From Stigmatella erecta (lineage in GTDB: Bacteria; Myxococcota; Myxococcia; Myxococcales; Myxococcaceae), in the NCBI RefSeq assembly GCF_900111745.1, contig NZ_FOIJ01000003.1, positions 558,001-622,000 on the forward strand: a stretch of 64,000 bases of DNA, in the 5' to 3' direction. A program made the translations under genes and the position numbers. This document shows, in pieces, positions 18,624 to 27,670 of the stretch (position 1 is the stretch's first letter; every line of letters begins with the position of its first letter). Under the pieces are notes generated by a model. The model was not told the DNA's origin. It did not search any database and saw only the letters and a list, made by a program, of their open reading frames with translations.

Positions 18624-20294
18624 ATGGTCTTCTGGATCGCGGTGGTGGGGACGGTGCTGCTGGGAGCCCTCGGCACCGGGTGTGGACAGGAGGAGGCCGG
18701 GGGGGCGCCGGCACCCGATCCGAAGAACGGGCAGTTCGCGTTCCCGGCGCTGCAGACGGAGGTTCCGCTCTATGAGCTGACCATCCCCGCCGAGACGATG
18801 GCGAAGTTCGAGGCCAACCCCTACGAGGACGAGCACCCGGCCACCTTCGTCTTCGAGGGCAAGAGCTACACGGTGGGGGTGCGGCTGCGCGGCTCCAGCT
18901 CCCGCTTCTTCCCGAAGAAGAGCTGGCGCATCGAGTTTCCCAAGGGCACGGAGTTCGACGGGCGGCGCAAACACAACCTGGTCGCGGAGTTCCAGGACCG
19001 GACGATGATGGCGGAGAAGCTCGCCTATGACTTGATGCTCGCCATGGGCCTGCCCGCGCCCGTCACGAAATACGTGCGGCTGTCCATCAACGGCCAGTAC
19101 CAGGGCGTCTACCTGGACATCGAGCGCGTGGACAACAGCTTCGCCAAGGCCCATGGCTTCGTGGATCCGGACCCCACCATCTACCGGTGCGGCGCCAAGG
19201 ACTGCGAGATGAAGCTGTGGCGCACCGACTACCAGCAGGACTGGCAGAAGGAGACGAACGAGGAGAAGGAGCCGGGCAAGAACGACATCCGCACGCTGAT
19301 GGCCGTCATCAACCGCGCGCCCGAGCCGGACTTCGCACAGATGCTGGGCGAGAACCTCGAGGTGGAGCGCTACCTGCGCACCCTGGCCGCCGAGGTGCTC
19401 ATCTCCAACAACATCACGGAGGACTCGCAGAGCTACCTCATCCACGACCGGACGACGTACAAGTGGACCTATGTGGCGTGGGACCTGAACAACGCCGATT
19501 CGCGCTGGTGGCCCACGTATGGCCTGGGCATGAAGCCGGTGGCCAACCACCCGCTGTTCCCCTTCAGCCTGGCGGACTCCTGGGTGGAGAAGATGTACCT
19601 GAAGCGCAACACGCGGCCGGACTTCCTGCCCACCTTCTCCAACCTCACCACGCGCATCCTCTACAACCCCGAGCTCCGGGAGCAGCTGTTCGCGGTGGTG
19701 GAGAAGAGCCTCGCCGAGCTGTTCGATCCCGCCGTCATCGAGCCCCGGCTGGACGCGATGCACCAGCTCATCGCCCCGTACATGGACGCCGACCCGTACC
19801 TGCTGCTCGATGACGTGGGCAAGCCGGACCCGGACGGGCTGGCGAAGTTCCGCGAGGGGCTGCCCTTCCTCAAGGCCTACGCGAAGCAGCGGACGGACTT
19901 CGTGCGCCGCGAGCTGGAGCGCTTCCGCGCCCCGCCGTCCACCCTGCGCCTCCAGGCCGTGAGCCCCAGCGAGGGCTGGGTGGAGCTGCACAACCCGGCC
20001 GGCCAGGCGCTCTCCACGGCGGGGCTCGTGCTGACCACGGACCTGCGGCGCACGATTCCCACGCTGCGCCAGCCCGGCACCAGCACCGTGCTGCCCGAGC
20101 GCCGGGTGCCCCCGAACGGCACCGTGCGCTTCTCTCGCGCGGAGCTGGGCTTCACCCTGCCGCCCGAGGGCGAGCTGGGCCTCTTCGACGGCGTCTCCGT
20201 GGTGGGCGTGAAGGACGTCTTCTTCTACGCGGCCCTCCCCTCGGGTGGCACCTACGCCCGCGGGAGTGACGGCTCCCACTGGGAAGCCCGCTGA
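18624..20294 (+). CDS. CotH-family lipoprotein with C-terminal lamin-tail-like domain
   Basis: This 556-residue protein has a lipoprotein signal (FWIAVVGTVLLGALGTGC, lipobox LGTGC). The CotH kinase-like domain is clear: VRLRGSSSRFFPKKSWRIEF, then DRTMMAEKLAYDLM, NGQYQGVYLDIERVDNSF and TYVAWDLNNADSRW, the DLN-type metal-binding block. The last 110 residues (LRLQAVSPSEGWVELHNPAG and onwards) look like a lamin-tail domain. CotH proteins are atypical kinases that phosphorylate secreted or surface proteins, so this one probably works in the periplasm or on the surface. ATG 18624 is chosen for the signal peptide; ATG 18588 is in frame. Its upstream region is shared with the divergent sigma-factor operon. 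Confidence 0.85.
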   Translation: MVFWIAVVGTVLLGALGTGCGQEEAGGAPAPDPKNGQFAFPALQTEVPLYELTIPAETMAKFEANPYEDEHPATFVFEGKSYTVGVRLRGSSSRFFPKKSWRIEFPKGTEFDGRRKHNLVAEFQDRTMMAEKLAYDLMLAMGLPAPVTKYVRLSINGQYQGVYLDIERVDNSFAKAHGFVDPDPTIYRCGAKDCEMKLWRTDYQQDWQKETNEEKEPGKNDIRTLMAVINRAPEPDFAQMLGENLEVERYLRTLAAEVLISNNITEDSQSYLIHDRTTYKWTYVAWDLNNADSRWWPTYGLGMKPVANHPLFPFSLADSWVEKMYLKRNTRPDFLPTFSNLTTRILYNPELREQLFAVVEKSLAELFDPAVIEPRLDAMHQLIAPYMDADPYLLLDDVGKPDPDGLAKFREGLPFLKAYAKQRTDFVRRELERFRAPPSTLRLQAVSPSEGWVELHNPAGQALSTAGLVLTTDLRRTIPTLRQPGTSTVLPERRVPPNGTVRFSRAELGFTLPPEGELGLFDGVSVVGVKDVFFYAALPSGGTYARGSDGSHWEAR

Positions 20295-20302
20295 GGGGAG
20301 GC

Positions 20303-20914
20303 TCAGCCCCCCGAACGCAGGGCCTTGAGGGCTTCGCGGAACAGGGCCTGGAAGGCGGCCTCGGGGCCGAGCCGCTCGCCGGCCAGCTCCGCGGCCTTCT
20401 CCGCCTGCGGGGCCTTGTAGCCCAGGTTGAGCAGCGCCGAGACGAGGTCCGCCTTCGGGCCCGCCGGCACGCTGGCCGAGGTGGCGCTCCGCGCCACCGT
20501 CTCCAGGTGAAGCTCCTTCACCTTCTCCCGGAGCTCCAGCACCAGCCGCTCGGCGGTCTTCTTCCCCACCCCGTGAATCTTGGTGAGCCGGGCCAGCTCG
20601 CCCTTGCCGAGCGCCACCGCCAGCTCCCCCACTTCCATGCCCGACAGCACGGTCAGCGCCAGGCGGGGGCCCACGTGGGACACGGAGGTGAGCAGGAGGA
20701 ACATCTCCTCCTCGGCCCGCGAGAGGAAGCCGAACAGCTCGAAGGCATCCTCGCGCACCACCGTGCGGACCCGCACGTGCACGGGCTGTCCCTCGGCGGG
20801 CAGCTTTCCCAGCGTCAGCGTGGAGAAGGCGACGCGGTAGCCCACGCCCCCCACGTCGATGATGGCCTCCTCCAGGTCCTTCTCCGCGACGGTGCCGCGC
20901 AGGGCCGCGATCAT
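20303..20914 (-). CDS. ruvA: Holliday junction branch-migration protein RuvA
   Basis: This 203-residue protein is a full-length RuvA. The OB-fold N-domain starts IAALRGTVAEKDLEEAIIDVGGVGYRV. It is followed by tandem helix-hairpin-helix elements (SVSHVGPRLALTVLSG; IHGVGKKTAERLVLELREK) that bind the four-way junction, then a flexible linker and the small C-terminal domain (LVSALLNLGYK) that contacts RuvB. The ATG at 20914 overlaps the ruvC stop. ruvB is not adjacent in the window. Confidence 0.97.
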   Translation of the reverse strand: MIAALRGTVAEKDLEEAIIDVGGVGYRVAFSTLTLGKLPAEGQPVHVRVRTVVREDAFELFGFLSRAEEEMFLLLTSVSHVGPRLALTVLSGMEVGELAVALGKGELARLTKIHGVGKKTAERLVLELREKVKELHLETVARSATSASVPAGPKADLVSALLNLGYKAPQAEKAAELAGERLGPEAAFQALFREALKALRSGG

Positions 20915-21483
20915 CGTGCCTCCGGGCGCCGGTAGGACGGACGGAGCCGGTCCGCGAGCAGCGCGGACGCGCCCTTCCGGGGCTTGGAACGGGACACCGC
21001 CGGGGCCAGCCCCGGCACGCGTCCCTGGTTGAGGTGGCAGAGCGCCACCGCGAGGGCGTCACTGGCGTCCGCCCGCTCGATGACATCGATCTTCAGCAGG
21101 GAGCAGACCATGCGCGCGATGGCATCCTTGGCGCTGGCGCCGCTGGCCCCCACGGCGCGCTTCACCCGGGCTGGGGCATACTCGTGCACGGGCAGTCCCG
21201 CCTGGGCCGCCGCCAGCAGGGCCACGCCCCGGGCATGGCCCAGCACCAGGGCACTGCGCGCGTTGCGGAAGGTGAACACGCCCTCCACCGCCACCGACTC
21301 GGGCCGGTACTTCTTCAACACGGCCGACAGCTCCACGTGCAGCACCATCAAGCGCTGGTGGAGCGGCGCATCCGGGTCCACCTTGATGACGCCATGGCCC
21401 AGGTGCACGAGCTGGCCCCGCCGCTCCTCCACGACGCCATAGCCCATGAACCGGCTGCCAGGATCGACCCCCAGGACACGCAA
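20911..21483 (-). CDS. ruvC: Crossover junction endodeoxyribonuclease RuvC
   Basis: This 190-residue resolvase cuts Holliday junctions made by recombination. The catalytic carboxylates are visible: Asp in LGVDPGSRFMGYG near residue 6, Glu in SVAVEGVFTFRN, and the C-terminal Asp pair in RADASDALAVALCHL. The start is a TTG at 21483, with GGGAG six bases upstream, where homologues begin (LRVLGVDPG). It is translationally coupled to ruvA and follows the YebC gene, a common bacterial arrangement. Confidence 0.95.
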   Translation of the reverse strand: MRVLGVDPGSRFMGYGVVEERRGQLVHLGHGVIKVDPDAPLHQRLMVLHVELSAVLKKYRPESVAVEGVFTFRNARSALVLGHARGVALLAAAQAGLPVHEYAPARVKRAVGASGASAKDAIARMVCSLLKIDVIERADASDALAVALCHLNQGRVPGLAPAVSRSKPRKGASALLADRLRPSYRRPEAR

Positions 21484-21566
21484 GTGGCTCTCCCTCAGGA
21501 CAACGAAACGGGTGTTCAGCCCTTGTAACGCGTGGGCGGGGCCGCTGTCGATTCCCCTGCCGGGGA

Positions 21567-22313
21567 CTACTGCAGCGACTCCATCAGCGCCTCGTCGATC
21601 TCGAAGTTCGCGTGGACGTTCTGCACGTCGTCGTTGTCCTCCAGCGTGTCCATCAGCTTGAGCATCTTCCGGGCGTTGTCCCCATCCAGCTTGACGGTGG
21701 TCTGCGGGAAGAAACTCCACTTCTGCTCGCCCAGGGGCAGCCCCGCGGACTCCAGGTGGGTGGCCACCGTGTGCAGGTCCACCGGCGCCGTGCGCACCTC
21801 GAAGCCGTCCGCGCCCTGAGGCACCACATCCTCGGCGCCGGCCTCGATGGCCTTCTCCATCACCTGATCCTCGGTCGGCCCGGGCTTCACGGTGATGACG
21901 CCCTTCTTGTGGAACATCCAGCCCACCGCCCCCTCGGTGCCCAGGTTTCCGCCGCCCTTGTTGAAGAGGATCCGGACGTCACTGGCGGTGCGGTTGCGGT
22001 TGTCCGTGAGGCACTCGACCATGACGGCGACACCGCCCGGCCCGTAGCCCTCGTACGTCACCTCTTCGTAGCTCTCGCCCTCCAGCTCGCCGGTGCCCTT
22101 CTTGACGGCGCGGGAGACGGTGTCGCTGGGCATGTTCGCCTCGCGGGCCGCGGCGATGGCGGCGCGCAGGCGGGCGTTGCCATCCGGATTGCCACCGCCC
22201 AGGCGCGCAGCGACGGTGATTTCCTTGATGACCTTCGTGTACAGCTTGCCCTTGCTCGCGCCCATGGCTGCCTTCTGGCGCTTGATCTTCGACCACCGAT
22301 TATGACCGGACAT
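21567..22313 (-). CDS. yebC: YebC/PmpR-family DNA-binding protein / translation factor
   Basis: This 248-residue protein shows the full family signature: SGHNRWSKIKRQKAAMGASKGK at the N-terminus, GGGNPDGNARLRAAI, then YEEVTYEGYGPGGVAVMVECLTDN, and GGNLGTEGAVGWMF. The family is described as transcription regulators and, for some members, ribosome-associated factors that relieve stalling. It commonly sits before ruvC, as here, on the same strand and 83 bases away. Confidence 0.95.
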   Translation of the reverse strand: MSGHNRWSKIKRQKAAMGASKGKLYTKVIKEITVAARLGGGNPDGNARLRAAIAAAREANMPSDTVSRAVKKGTGELEGESYEEVTYEGYGPGGVAVMVECLTDNRNRTASDVRILFNKGGGNLGTEGAVGWMFHKKGVITVKPGPTEDQVMEKAIEAGAEDVVPQGADGFEVRTAPVDLHTVATHLESAGLPLGEQKWSFFPQTTVKLDGDNARKMLKLMDTLEDNDDVQNVHANFEIDEALMESLQ

Positions 22314-22361
22314 GGGAGTGTCGCCCCTCGGGCGACTTCTCCCTTAACCCCACCTGCCGAG

Positions 22362-23693
22362 TCAAACTTTGTCGGACACGCGCGGGGAGGCCTGCTCCAG
22401 CGGCAACAGCCCGGCTTGCAGGGCCTCGGCCGCAGGGGCCCGGGGCCGCTTGGGGAAGTTCAGGATGAGCGGCGCGCTCCGCGGCGCGGCCTCCTCCGCG
22501 GCCTCCTCCTCATCCAGTGGCTCGCCGTCGATGGTCTCCTCGGCCTCTTCGCCGGTGGCCGCCGCGGCAGCCTCGTCCACGAAGATCGGCAACTCGTCCC
22601 CGCCGTCGTCGCCCGAGAGCATCATGTCCAGCGCATCCGCCGCCGTCAGGAAGAGGCTCGGGGCGGCCGGAGGACGCTCGCGCTCCTCCACGTGGCTCGC
22701 GGGCATGAGCACCCCCAGCGAGAACAGCTGGGTGATGGCCTCGTATGCGATGACCTCCGCGAAGCGGCACTCCAGCAGCACCGCGCGCACCACGCGCCGG
22801 CCGTCGAAGAGGCGCACCAGGGAGATGATGTCGTCCGGCAGCGAGGCGAGGTGCTCGGACAGCCGCGCGAAGTCCACCGTCAGCCGCGCGGCCAGCGGCA
22901 CGCCCACCTCGCGCAGCTTCTCGAACCGCTCCAGCGCGGGAAGCACCTGCTCGCTCAGGTAGGGCAGGTCCATCAGCAGCGAGCCCCGGTGCAGCTCGGG
23001 CCCGAAGGAGACCGCGTACACCCCGCTGCCAAAGCCCAGCAGGCGCCGGAACGCCGCCACCCCGCGCTCGCCCTGGAAGGCCGCATCCACCACGTAGCCG
23101 CCGCGGAACGCGAAGAAGCCCTCGTTGTCCTTGAGCACCACCCGGCCCGAGCGGGCCCCGGCCAGCAGCGCGCGCGCAATCTGCGTCAGCGGCAGCCGGG
23201 CCGCGTGGGCCTCATAGGCCATCTCCGAGGCACGGCGGCCGGCCTTCAGCCGCGCCAGGGCCACCACGTCCTGCACCCGCATGGGCTTGGGCAGGTAGTC
23301 GTCCGCGCCCACCGTGGCCGCGAGCTCCGGGTGGAACGGCTCGCGCTTGGAGCAGAGCAGCAGCACCGGCACCAGCGCCGTGCGCACCTCGGAGCGCAGC
23401 TTCTCGCAGAACAGAAAGCCGTCCAGCCCCTCCAGCATGGCCTCGGCCACGACGAGGTGCGGGGGCGCCGGGAGGGCCGCCAGTTCCTCCAGGGCCGCCT
23501 CGGCCGTGGAAACCACCGTCACCTCGAAGCCCGCCTCGGACAGGGCCGTTCCCAGCTGGGCTTGGAACGGCGCGTCAGGCTCCACCAGCATGACCCGCAG
23601 GGACTTGCCCTTCCGGGTACGAGGACTCAGCCCCGCGGCGGCCGGGCGGGAAGTAGGCTCGATAATGGCCGCGCGAGAGGAACGAGCGCCCAT
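22362..23693 (-). CDS. Pseudo-receiver / DUF4388 regulatory protein
   Basis: This 443-residue protein has a receiver-like domain at residues 31-150: acidic pair in LVEPD, the phosphorylation-site loop VVAEAMLEGLDGF with Glu84 where Asp is normal, and the conserved Lys136 in DDYLPKPMR. The middle (about 165-340) resembles the DUF4388/PATAN-type domain common in myxobacteria (GRVVLKDNEGFFAFRGGYVVDAAFQGERGVAAFRRLL). The C-terminus is acidic and low-complexity. Asp-to-Glu mimics a phosphorylated receiver, so it may be permanently active or work in protein interaction rather than phosphotransfer. Partner and output are unknown. ATG 23693 has GAGGAAA upstream. Confidence 0.75.
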   Translation of the reverse strand: MGARSSRAAIIEPTSRPAAAGLSPRTRKGKSLRVMLVEPDAPFQAQLGTALSEAGFEVTVVSTAEAALEELAALPAPPHLVVAEAMLEGLDGFLFCEKLRSEVRTALVPVLLLCSKREPFHPELAATVGADDYLPKPMRVQDVVALARLKAGRRASEMAYEAHAARLPLTQIARALLAGARSGRVVLKDNEGFFAFRGGYVVDAAFQGERGVAAFRRLLGFGSGVYAVSFGPELHRGSLLMDLPYLSEQVLPALERFEKLREVGVPLAARLTVDFARLSEHLASLPDDIISLVRLFDGRRVVRAVLLECRFAEVIAYEAITQLFSLGVLMPASHVEERERPPAAPSLFLTAADALDMMLSGDDGGDELPIFVDEAAAAATGEEAEETIDGEPLDEEEAAEEAAPRSAPLILNFPKRPRAPAAEALQAGLLPLEQASPRVSDKV

Positions 23694-23853
23694 GGGGTTT
23701 CCTCGGAAAAGTCTGCCCCCATTGTCCACGGAACTGCGCTTTCGAGGAAGCTCCCGAGACACTTTTTTAACCGGAAGTTCCCGTGTGTCGGGAATCAGGC
23801 GAGTCCCGATGGAAAGGTCGACGCGGGCGGTGTGCGGCGTATGGTGGGGCCGT

Positions 23854-24516
23854 ATGACGCGCCCCGCCTTCCGGCTTCTGCTCCTCCTGGTCCTGTCGAC
23901 TCCCGCCCTCGCTCAGGAACGGCCGCTCCCCCGCTCCGAGAAGTGGTCCTTCGGGGCCGTGGTGGCCCCCGTGACGATGCCCGAGGGGATGACCTCGCTG
24001 TACGGCTATGTGGGTGTCCCCGAAATGGGGGCAGGCTTCCGCCAGGGGCTGGAAGGCCTGGAGCTGGAGGCGAAGGCGAAGCTGGACTACTTCCGGCTGG
24101 CCGGCATCTTCGAGGTGGGCGCGCGCCGGGAGGTGCTGACCGGAGAGAAGGCGGCCCTGGCCCCCACGCTGAGCCTGGGGCTGGTGCTCAACTCGGGCAC
24201 CGACTACCTGGACGAGGAGAACTTCGGCGGCGTGCTGCTGCGGCTGTCCCCCGGCCTGGTGTCCGGGTGGCGCGCCGGGGAGACGGTGGTCCTGCTGGGG
24301 CTGGTGGACATGCCCGTCGACATCGGCCTGAGCCCCACGGGGGCCTGGCGCATCCAGACGCTGGTGGGCGGGGGGCCGGAAATCTACCTCGGCCAGGGCG
24401 TGACGCTGCTGCTCTCCGGGCAGATCGGCCTGGAGCACTTCCGGGAAGATCGCCACGACTGGAACACGCGCCTGGCCTACCAGATCCGGCTGGGCATCGG
24501 CTCGCGCATGTTCTGA
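23854..24516 (+). CDS. Secreted outer-membrane beta-barrel-like protein, unknown function
   Basis: This 220-residue protein has a signal peptide (FRLLLLLVLSTPALA, cleavage near residue 20). The mature part has alternating hydrophobic/polar strands rich in Gly and aromatic residues (LYGYVGVPEMGAGF, LEAKAKLDYFRLAGIFEVG, NTRLAYQIRLGIGSRMF) and ends in Phe, as outer-membrane barrels do. About eight strands fit. It stands alone, divergent from the receiver gene and convergent with the DUF4406-like gene. No specific family is recognised. Confidence 0.65.
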   Translation: MTRPAFRLLLLLVLSTPALAQERPLPRSEKWSFGAVVAPVTMPEGMTSLYGYVGVPEMGAGFRQGLEGLELEAKAKLDYFRLAGIFEVGARREVLTGEKAALAPTLSLGLVLNSGTDYLDEENFGGVLLRLSPGLVSGWRAGETVVLLGLVDMPVDIGLSPTGAWRIQTLVGGGPEIYLGQGVTLLLSGQIGLEHFREDRHDWNTRLAYQIRLGIGSRMF

Positions 24517-24527
24517 GCGCGGGCCGT

Positions 24528-24908
24528 TCAGCCACAGCCCGGCACGTCCTCCAGCCTCGAGAAGACCTGCTTGCCCAGGGCCCGCGCGGTCCGCACCATG
24601 TCGTCCGCGCCCTGCGAGGGGCCGCCGATGCGCAGGCACGCATCACACTTCGGCAGGAGCCGGTGCGCGATGGGGTGGAAGATCTCGTTGAAGATCTCAT
24701 CCCCGAGCCGCTGAGAGCCCGCCTCTTCCACCAGCGGCAGCGCGAACCACTCGCCCAGCACCGGCAGGTGGCCCGCCCGGTAGAGCGTCAGGGCCACCGC
24801 CGTCATCGCCTGGACGTTGGCGTGAATCTTCGCGGGCTCGTCGTTCGTGCCGGACCGGTAGGGGCCGGCGACGAGGATCATCAGCGGCGGGACAGAGGGC
24901 TTTTCCAT
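24528..24908 (-). CDS. DUF4406-like protein (nucleoside 2-deoxyribosyltransferase fold)
   Basis: This 126-residue protein reads PLMILVAGPYRSGT, then NVQAMTAVALTLYRAGHLPVLGEWFALPLV and CDACLRIGGPSQGADDMVRTAR. That is the GPYR...G and late SxGADxM pattern of the N-deoxyribosyltransferase-like family that includes DUF4406. Its ATG follows the stop of the transglutaminase gene with no gap (TAA-ATG), so it belongs to that operon. A nucleotide- or base-linked substrate is suggested by the fold only. Confidence 0.65.
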   Translation of the reverse strand: MEKPSVPPLMILVAGPYRSGTNDEPAKIHANVQAMTAVALTLYRAGHLPVLGEWFALPLVEEAGSQRLGDEIFNEIFHPIAHRLLPKCDACLRIGGPSQGADDMVRTARALGKQVFSRLEDVPGCG

Positions 24909-26675
24909 TTAGCGTGAACCTGGCTCCACGGGCTCGCAGCGCACGAAGACTTCCAGCCTCTCGCCCCCGCCGCCCAGGTAGATGGTGCCCCGGGTGGGCG
25001 TGGTGTCCGAGTACTGCCGGCCCACGGCGACCCGCACGTGGTCCGTCTGCGTGAGGATGCCGTTGGTGGGATCAAACCCCTTCCACCCCACCTCGGGCAG
25101 GTACACCTGCACCCACGCGTGCGAGGCCTCCGCCTGGATCGAGTTGGCGTGCTTGGGGCCGGTATAGATGTAGCCACACGTGTAGCGCGCGGGGACGCCC
25201 AGCAGCCGCGCCAGGCAGATGAAGACGTTGGCGAAGTCCTGGCACACGCCCGTGCGCGTCGAATACACGTCGAACGGGGTGGTGTTCAGCGTCGTGGAGC
25301 CCTGCAGGTAGCGGTACTCCTTGAAGATGCTGAAGTTGATGTCCAGCAGCGTGTCGAGCAGGTCGAAGTCATTGCGGCGCGCGAAGCTCATCGCGTACTC
25401 GAGCAGTTCCTCTAGCTGGGTGTCCGCCAGCTCGGGCGGCAGCAGGTAGGGCTGGAGCATGTTGGCCTGCCACGGCATCCACACCAGCGGCAGCGTGGAG
25501 CGCACGTGGAGCGGCCGGTAGCTCAGCGGATCCGTGTCCCGGAGCTCCACGCGGGAGCGCGCCTCGATGACGAGCTCCTGATAGGGCGTGTCCACCAGCA
25601 CCTTGCGGACCCGGTTGCCGAACACGTCCTCGTACTCGGCCTGCGTCACCCCCGAGGACATCGTCACCTCGTGCGCGAGCAGGGACTGCAGCCGGTCGTG
25701 CAGCGGGGTGAGCCGCAGCTTGTGGGCACTGCGCTCCACGGGCTGCGCGTACCGGTACACGGTGCGGTGGTGCACGTCCATCACCCGCACGGGGGCCACG
25801 GGCGGCCGGCGCAGGCGGCTGCGGGCCTCGAACTCGGCGGCCAGGGCGGGCTTGCCCCCGCCGGTGCCCAGGGACTTCGGCGGCAGCACCTCGGCGCGCA
25901 AGGCCCCCTGGCGCAGGATGACCAGGGAGCTGGGCGGCATCTGCTTCCACGTCGCCGGCACCTCGGTGCGCGACTCGATGGGGTGGGTGCTGATGATGAA
26001 GCCCTTGCGGCTCTTGGCCCCGCGCCGCGTCAGGTCCAGCTCCAGGTCCGCATCGCCCAGGATGAGCCGCTCATAGGGCGGGGACACCTGCCACAGCCAG
26101 CAGTTCGTGGCGCCCGTGCGGTCCGCGTAGATGCACAGGTCCTGCCCGTCCGACACGACGAGCGTCAGCGGCCCCAGGGTGTTGACCTCCTCCAGCCAGC
26201 CCCGCAGCCGGGGCGCGTCCACGTCCCCGAGGCTGCGCCAGCCCTGCTGGTGGATCCAATCCAGCAACCGGCAGAACAGCGCCTCCGAGTCCGTGGAGCC
26301 CACCGGCTCGAAGAGGGAGCCCTGAGGAATGTTCAGGCGCTGCTCGAGGCTGCCGCTGTGGGTCAGCAGCCAGTCGCGCCCCCAAGCGCTGCGGCAGAAG
26401 GGCTGGGTGTTGGCCTCGGTGAGGGGCCCCCACGCCGCCGTGCGCAGGTGCAGCAGGAAGATGGAGGACTCCAGCGGATCCCACGTCTTCATGAGCCCGC
26501 TGCGGTTGCTTCCCGGCTGGGGGGCGGCCTCCTTGACGAGGCTGGCCGCGAGCTCGCCCCCGGGGTAGTAGCCCACGCCCCAGCCGTCCGGCGGCTTGTG
26601 GCCGGGGGCCATGCAGTGCAGGTCCAGGCTGGGGGCGAGCTCTCCCTCGAAGGACAGCGCGAGCAGGTTGAGCAT
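24909..26675 (-). CDS. Fusion: class-II amidotransferase-like domain lacking its Cys + transglutaminase
   Basis: This 588-residue protein has two parts. Residues 1-250 match the Ntn-type class-II glutamine amidotransferase fold (PDGWGVGYYPGG, LLHLRTAAWG...NTQPF, LLTHSGSL, GSTDSEALF). The residue after Met1, normally the nucleophile Cys, is Leu, so glutaminase activity should be absent. Residues 297-588 form a bacterial transglutaminase with a complete triad: Cys478 in TRTGVCQDFANVF, His519 in ASHAWVQVYLP and Asp535 in GWKGFDPTNG. It lies in an operon with ATP-grasp and alpha-E genes, the set proposed in the literature to make or modify peptides by amide-bond formation. Cytoplasmic; substrate unknown. 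Confidence 0.85.
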   Translation of the reverse strand: MLNLLALSFEGELAPSLDLHCMAPGHKPPDGWGVGYYPGGELAASLVKEAAPQPGSNRSGLMKTWDPLESSIFLLHLRTAAWGPLTEANTQPFCRSAWGRDWLLTHSGSLEQRLNIPQGSLFEPVGSTDSEALFCRLLDWIHQQGWRSLGDVDAPRLRGWLEEVNTLGPLTLVVSDGQDLCIYADRTGATNCWLWQVSPPYERLILGDADLELDLTRRGAKSRKGFIISTHPIESRTEVPATWKQMPPSSLVILRQGALRAEVLPPKSLGTGGGKPALAAEFEARSRLRRPPVAPVRVMDVHHRTVYRYAQPVERSAHKLRLTPLHDRLQSLLAHEVTMSSGVTQAEYEDVFGNRVRKVLVDTPYQELVIEARSRVELRDTDPLSYRPLHVRSTLPLVWMPWQANMLQPYLLPPELADTQLEELLEYAMSFARRNDFDLLDTLLDINFSIFKEYRYLQGSTTLNTTPFDVYSTRTGVCQDFANVFICLARLLGVPARYTCGYIYTGPKHANSIQAEASHAWVQVYLPEVGWKGFDPTNGILTQTDHVRVAVGRQYSDTTPTRGTIYLGGGGERLEVFVRCEPVEPGSR

Positions 26676-26686
26676 GGCGCGCGACT

Positions 26687-27670
26687 CTACCCCTCCATCA
26701 CCTGGGTGCCCAGGGGAACGGCTTTCCCGAAGTACTCCCGCGCGATGAGCTGGCACAGGTCTGAGGTCCCCTCCACCATGCGCGTGAGCAGCCCGTGCAG
26801 CGTGGCCTCCGGCCCCGCCAGGGACTCGGGGCGCAGCTGCTCCAGCAGGGGCGCCAGCCGGGCCAGGCACTCCTGGCCCAGCCGGTCCTGGGATTCGGGC
26901 GAGGACAGCTGGTGCAGGTAGCGGTTCGCCGCCTCCAGACAGAAGCGCACCGAGCGGGGAAAGCGGCCCTCGAAGAGGAGGAAGGCCGCCACGGCATCCC
27001 CCGTCACCCGGCCGGAGTGGGTCTTCATGAAGGGCTCGAAGCCGGAGCCGGCGCGCAGCAGCGACAGCCAGAGCGCCGTCTGCACCACCAGGTGGCCGGA
27101 GTTCATCTGGGCGAAGACGTGGTGGTGCACGTCCAGGAGCCGCGCCGTCTGCCCGGCCCGCTCCAGCATCACCCCCAGCCGGATGAAGTCCAGGGGGGTG
27201 TCGTGCAGCATGGTGCTGTCGGACAGGCCCAGGCACAGCTGCACCATGCGGCGGATGTGCAGGTAGAAGGCGTAGCGGGAGTGGGTGTACTCGGCCTTGC
27301 CCATCTCCCCGCCGAGCCAGAGGTACAGCTCGTTGGTCACCTCCCAGCACTCGCGGCTCACCACCTCGCGGATGGAGCGGGCGTTGTCCCGGGCCGCGAA
27401 CAGGATGTTCACCAGGCTGGAGCCGTTGTCATCGTCCCAGGTGAGGAAGTTCTGCACCGCCTCGCCGTCGGCCTCGGCGGCGGCGCCATGCCGCAGGGCG
27501 AAGGCGGCCCTCTCCCCGAAGATGGCCAGGGCGGGCATCCAGCACTGCTCGGGGGGAAGCTCCGCGTCCAGGGCGAGCTGACCGGTCATCTGGAGCACGC
27601 GCGCGGTGCTCTCCGCCCGCTCCAGATAGCGCCCCAGCCAGAAACAGTGCTCGGCGATCCGGGCGATCAT
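26687..27670 (-). CDS. Alpha-E domain protein
   Basis: This 327-residue all-helical protein starts IARIAEHCFWLGRYLERAE, the diagnostic N-terminus of the alpha-E family. It continues with NARSIREVVSRECWEVTNELY and LDFIRLGVMLERAGQTARLLD. These proteins almost always accompany circularly permuted ATP-grasp enzymes and transglutaminases, and are thought to support a peptide-modifying reaction. The ATG overlaps the ATP-grasp stop (ATGA) and the stop lies 11 bases before the transglutaminase ATG. Biochemical role unproven. Confidence 0.9.
   Translation of the reverse strand: MIARIAEHCFWLGRYLERAESTARVLQMTGQLALDAELPPEQCWMPALAIFGERAAFALRHGAAAEADGEAVQNFLTWDDDNGSSLVNILFAARDNARSIREVVSRECWEVTNELYLWLGGEMGKAEYTHSRYAFYLHIRRMVQLCLGLSDSTMLHDTPLDFIRLGVMLERAGQTARLLDVHHHVFAQMNSGHLVVQTALWLSLLRAGSGFEPFMKTHSGRVTGDAVAAFLLFEGRFPRSVRFCLEAANRYLHQLSSPESQDRLGQECLARLAPLLEQLRPESLAGPEATLHGLLTRMVEGTSDLCQLIAREYFGKAVPLGTQVMEG

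Noticed and set aside
18498-21086. 862-codon minus-strand frame over the CotH and ruvA region
   Set aside because: Runs antisense to CotH and out of frame with ruvA, with no protein-like pattern.
21612-24917. 1101-codon plus-strand frame across yebC, the receiver gene and beyond
   Set aside because: Antisense to two conserved genes; shadow composition.
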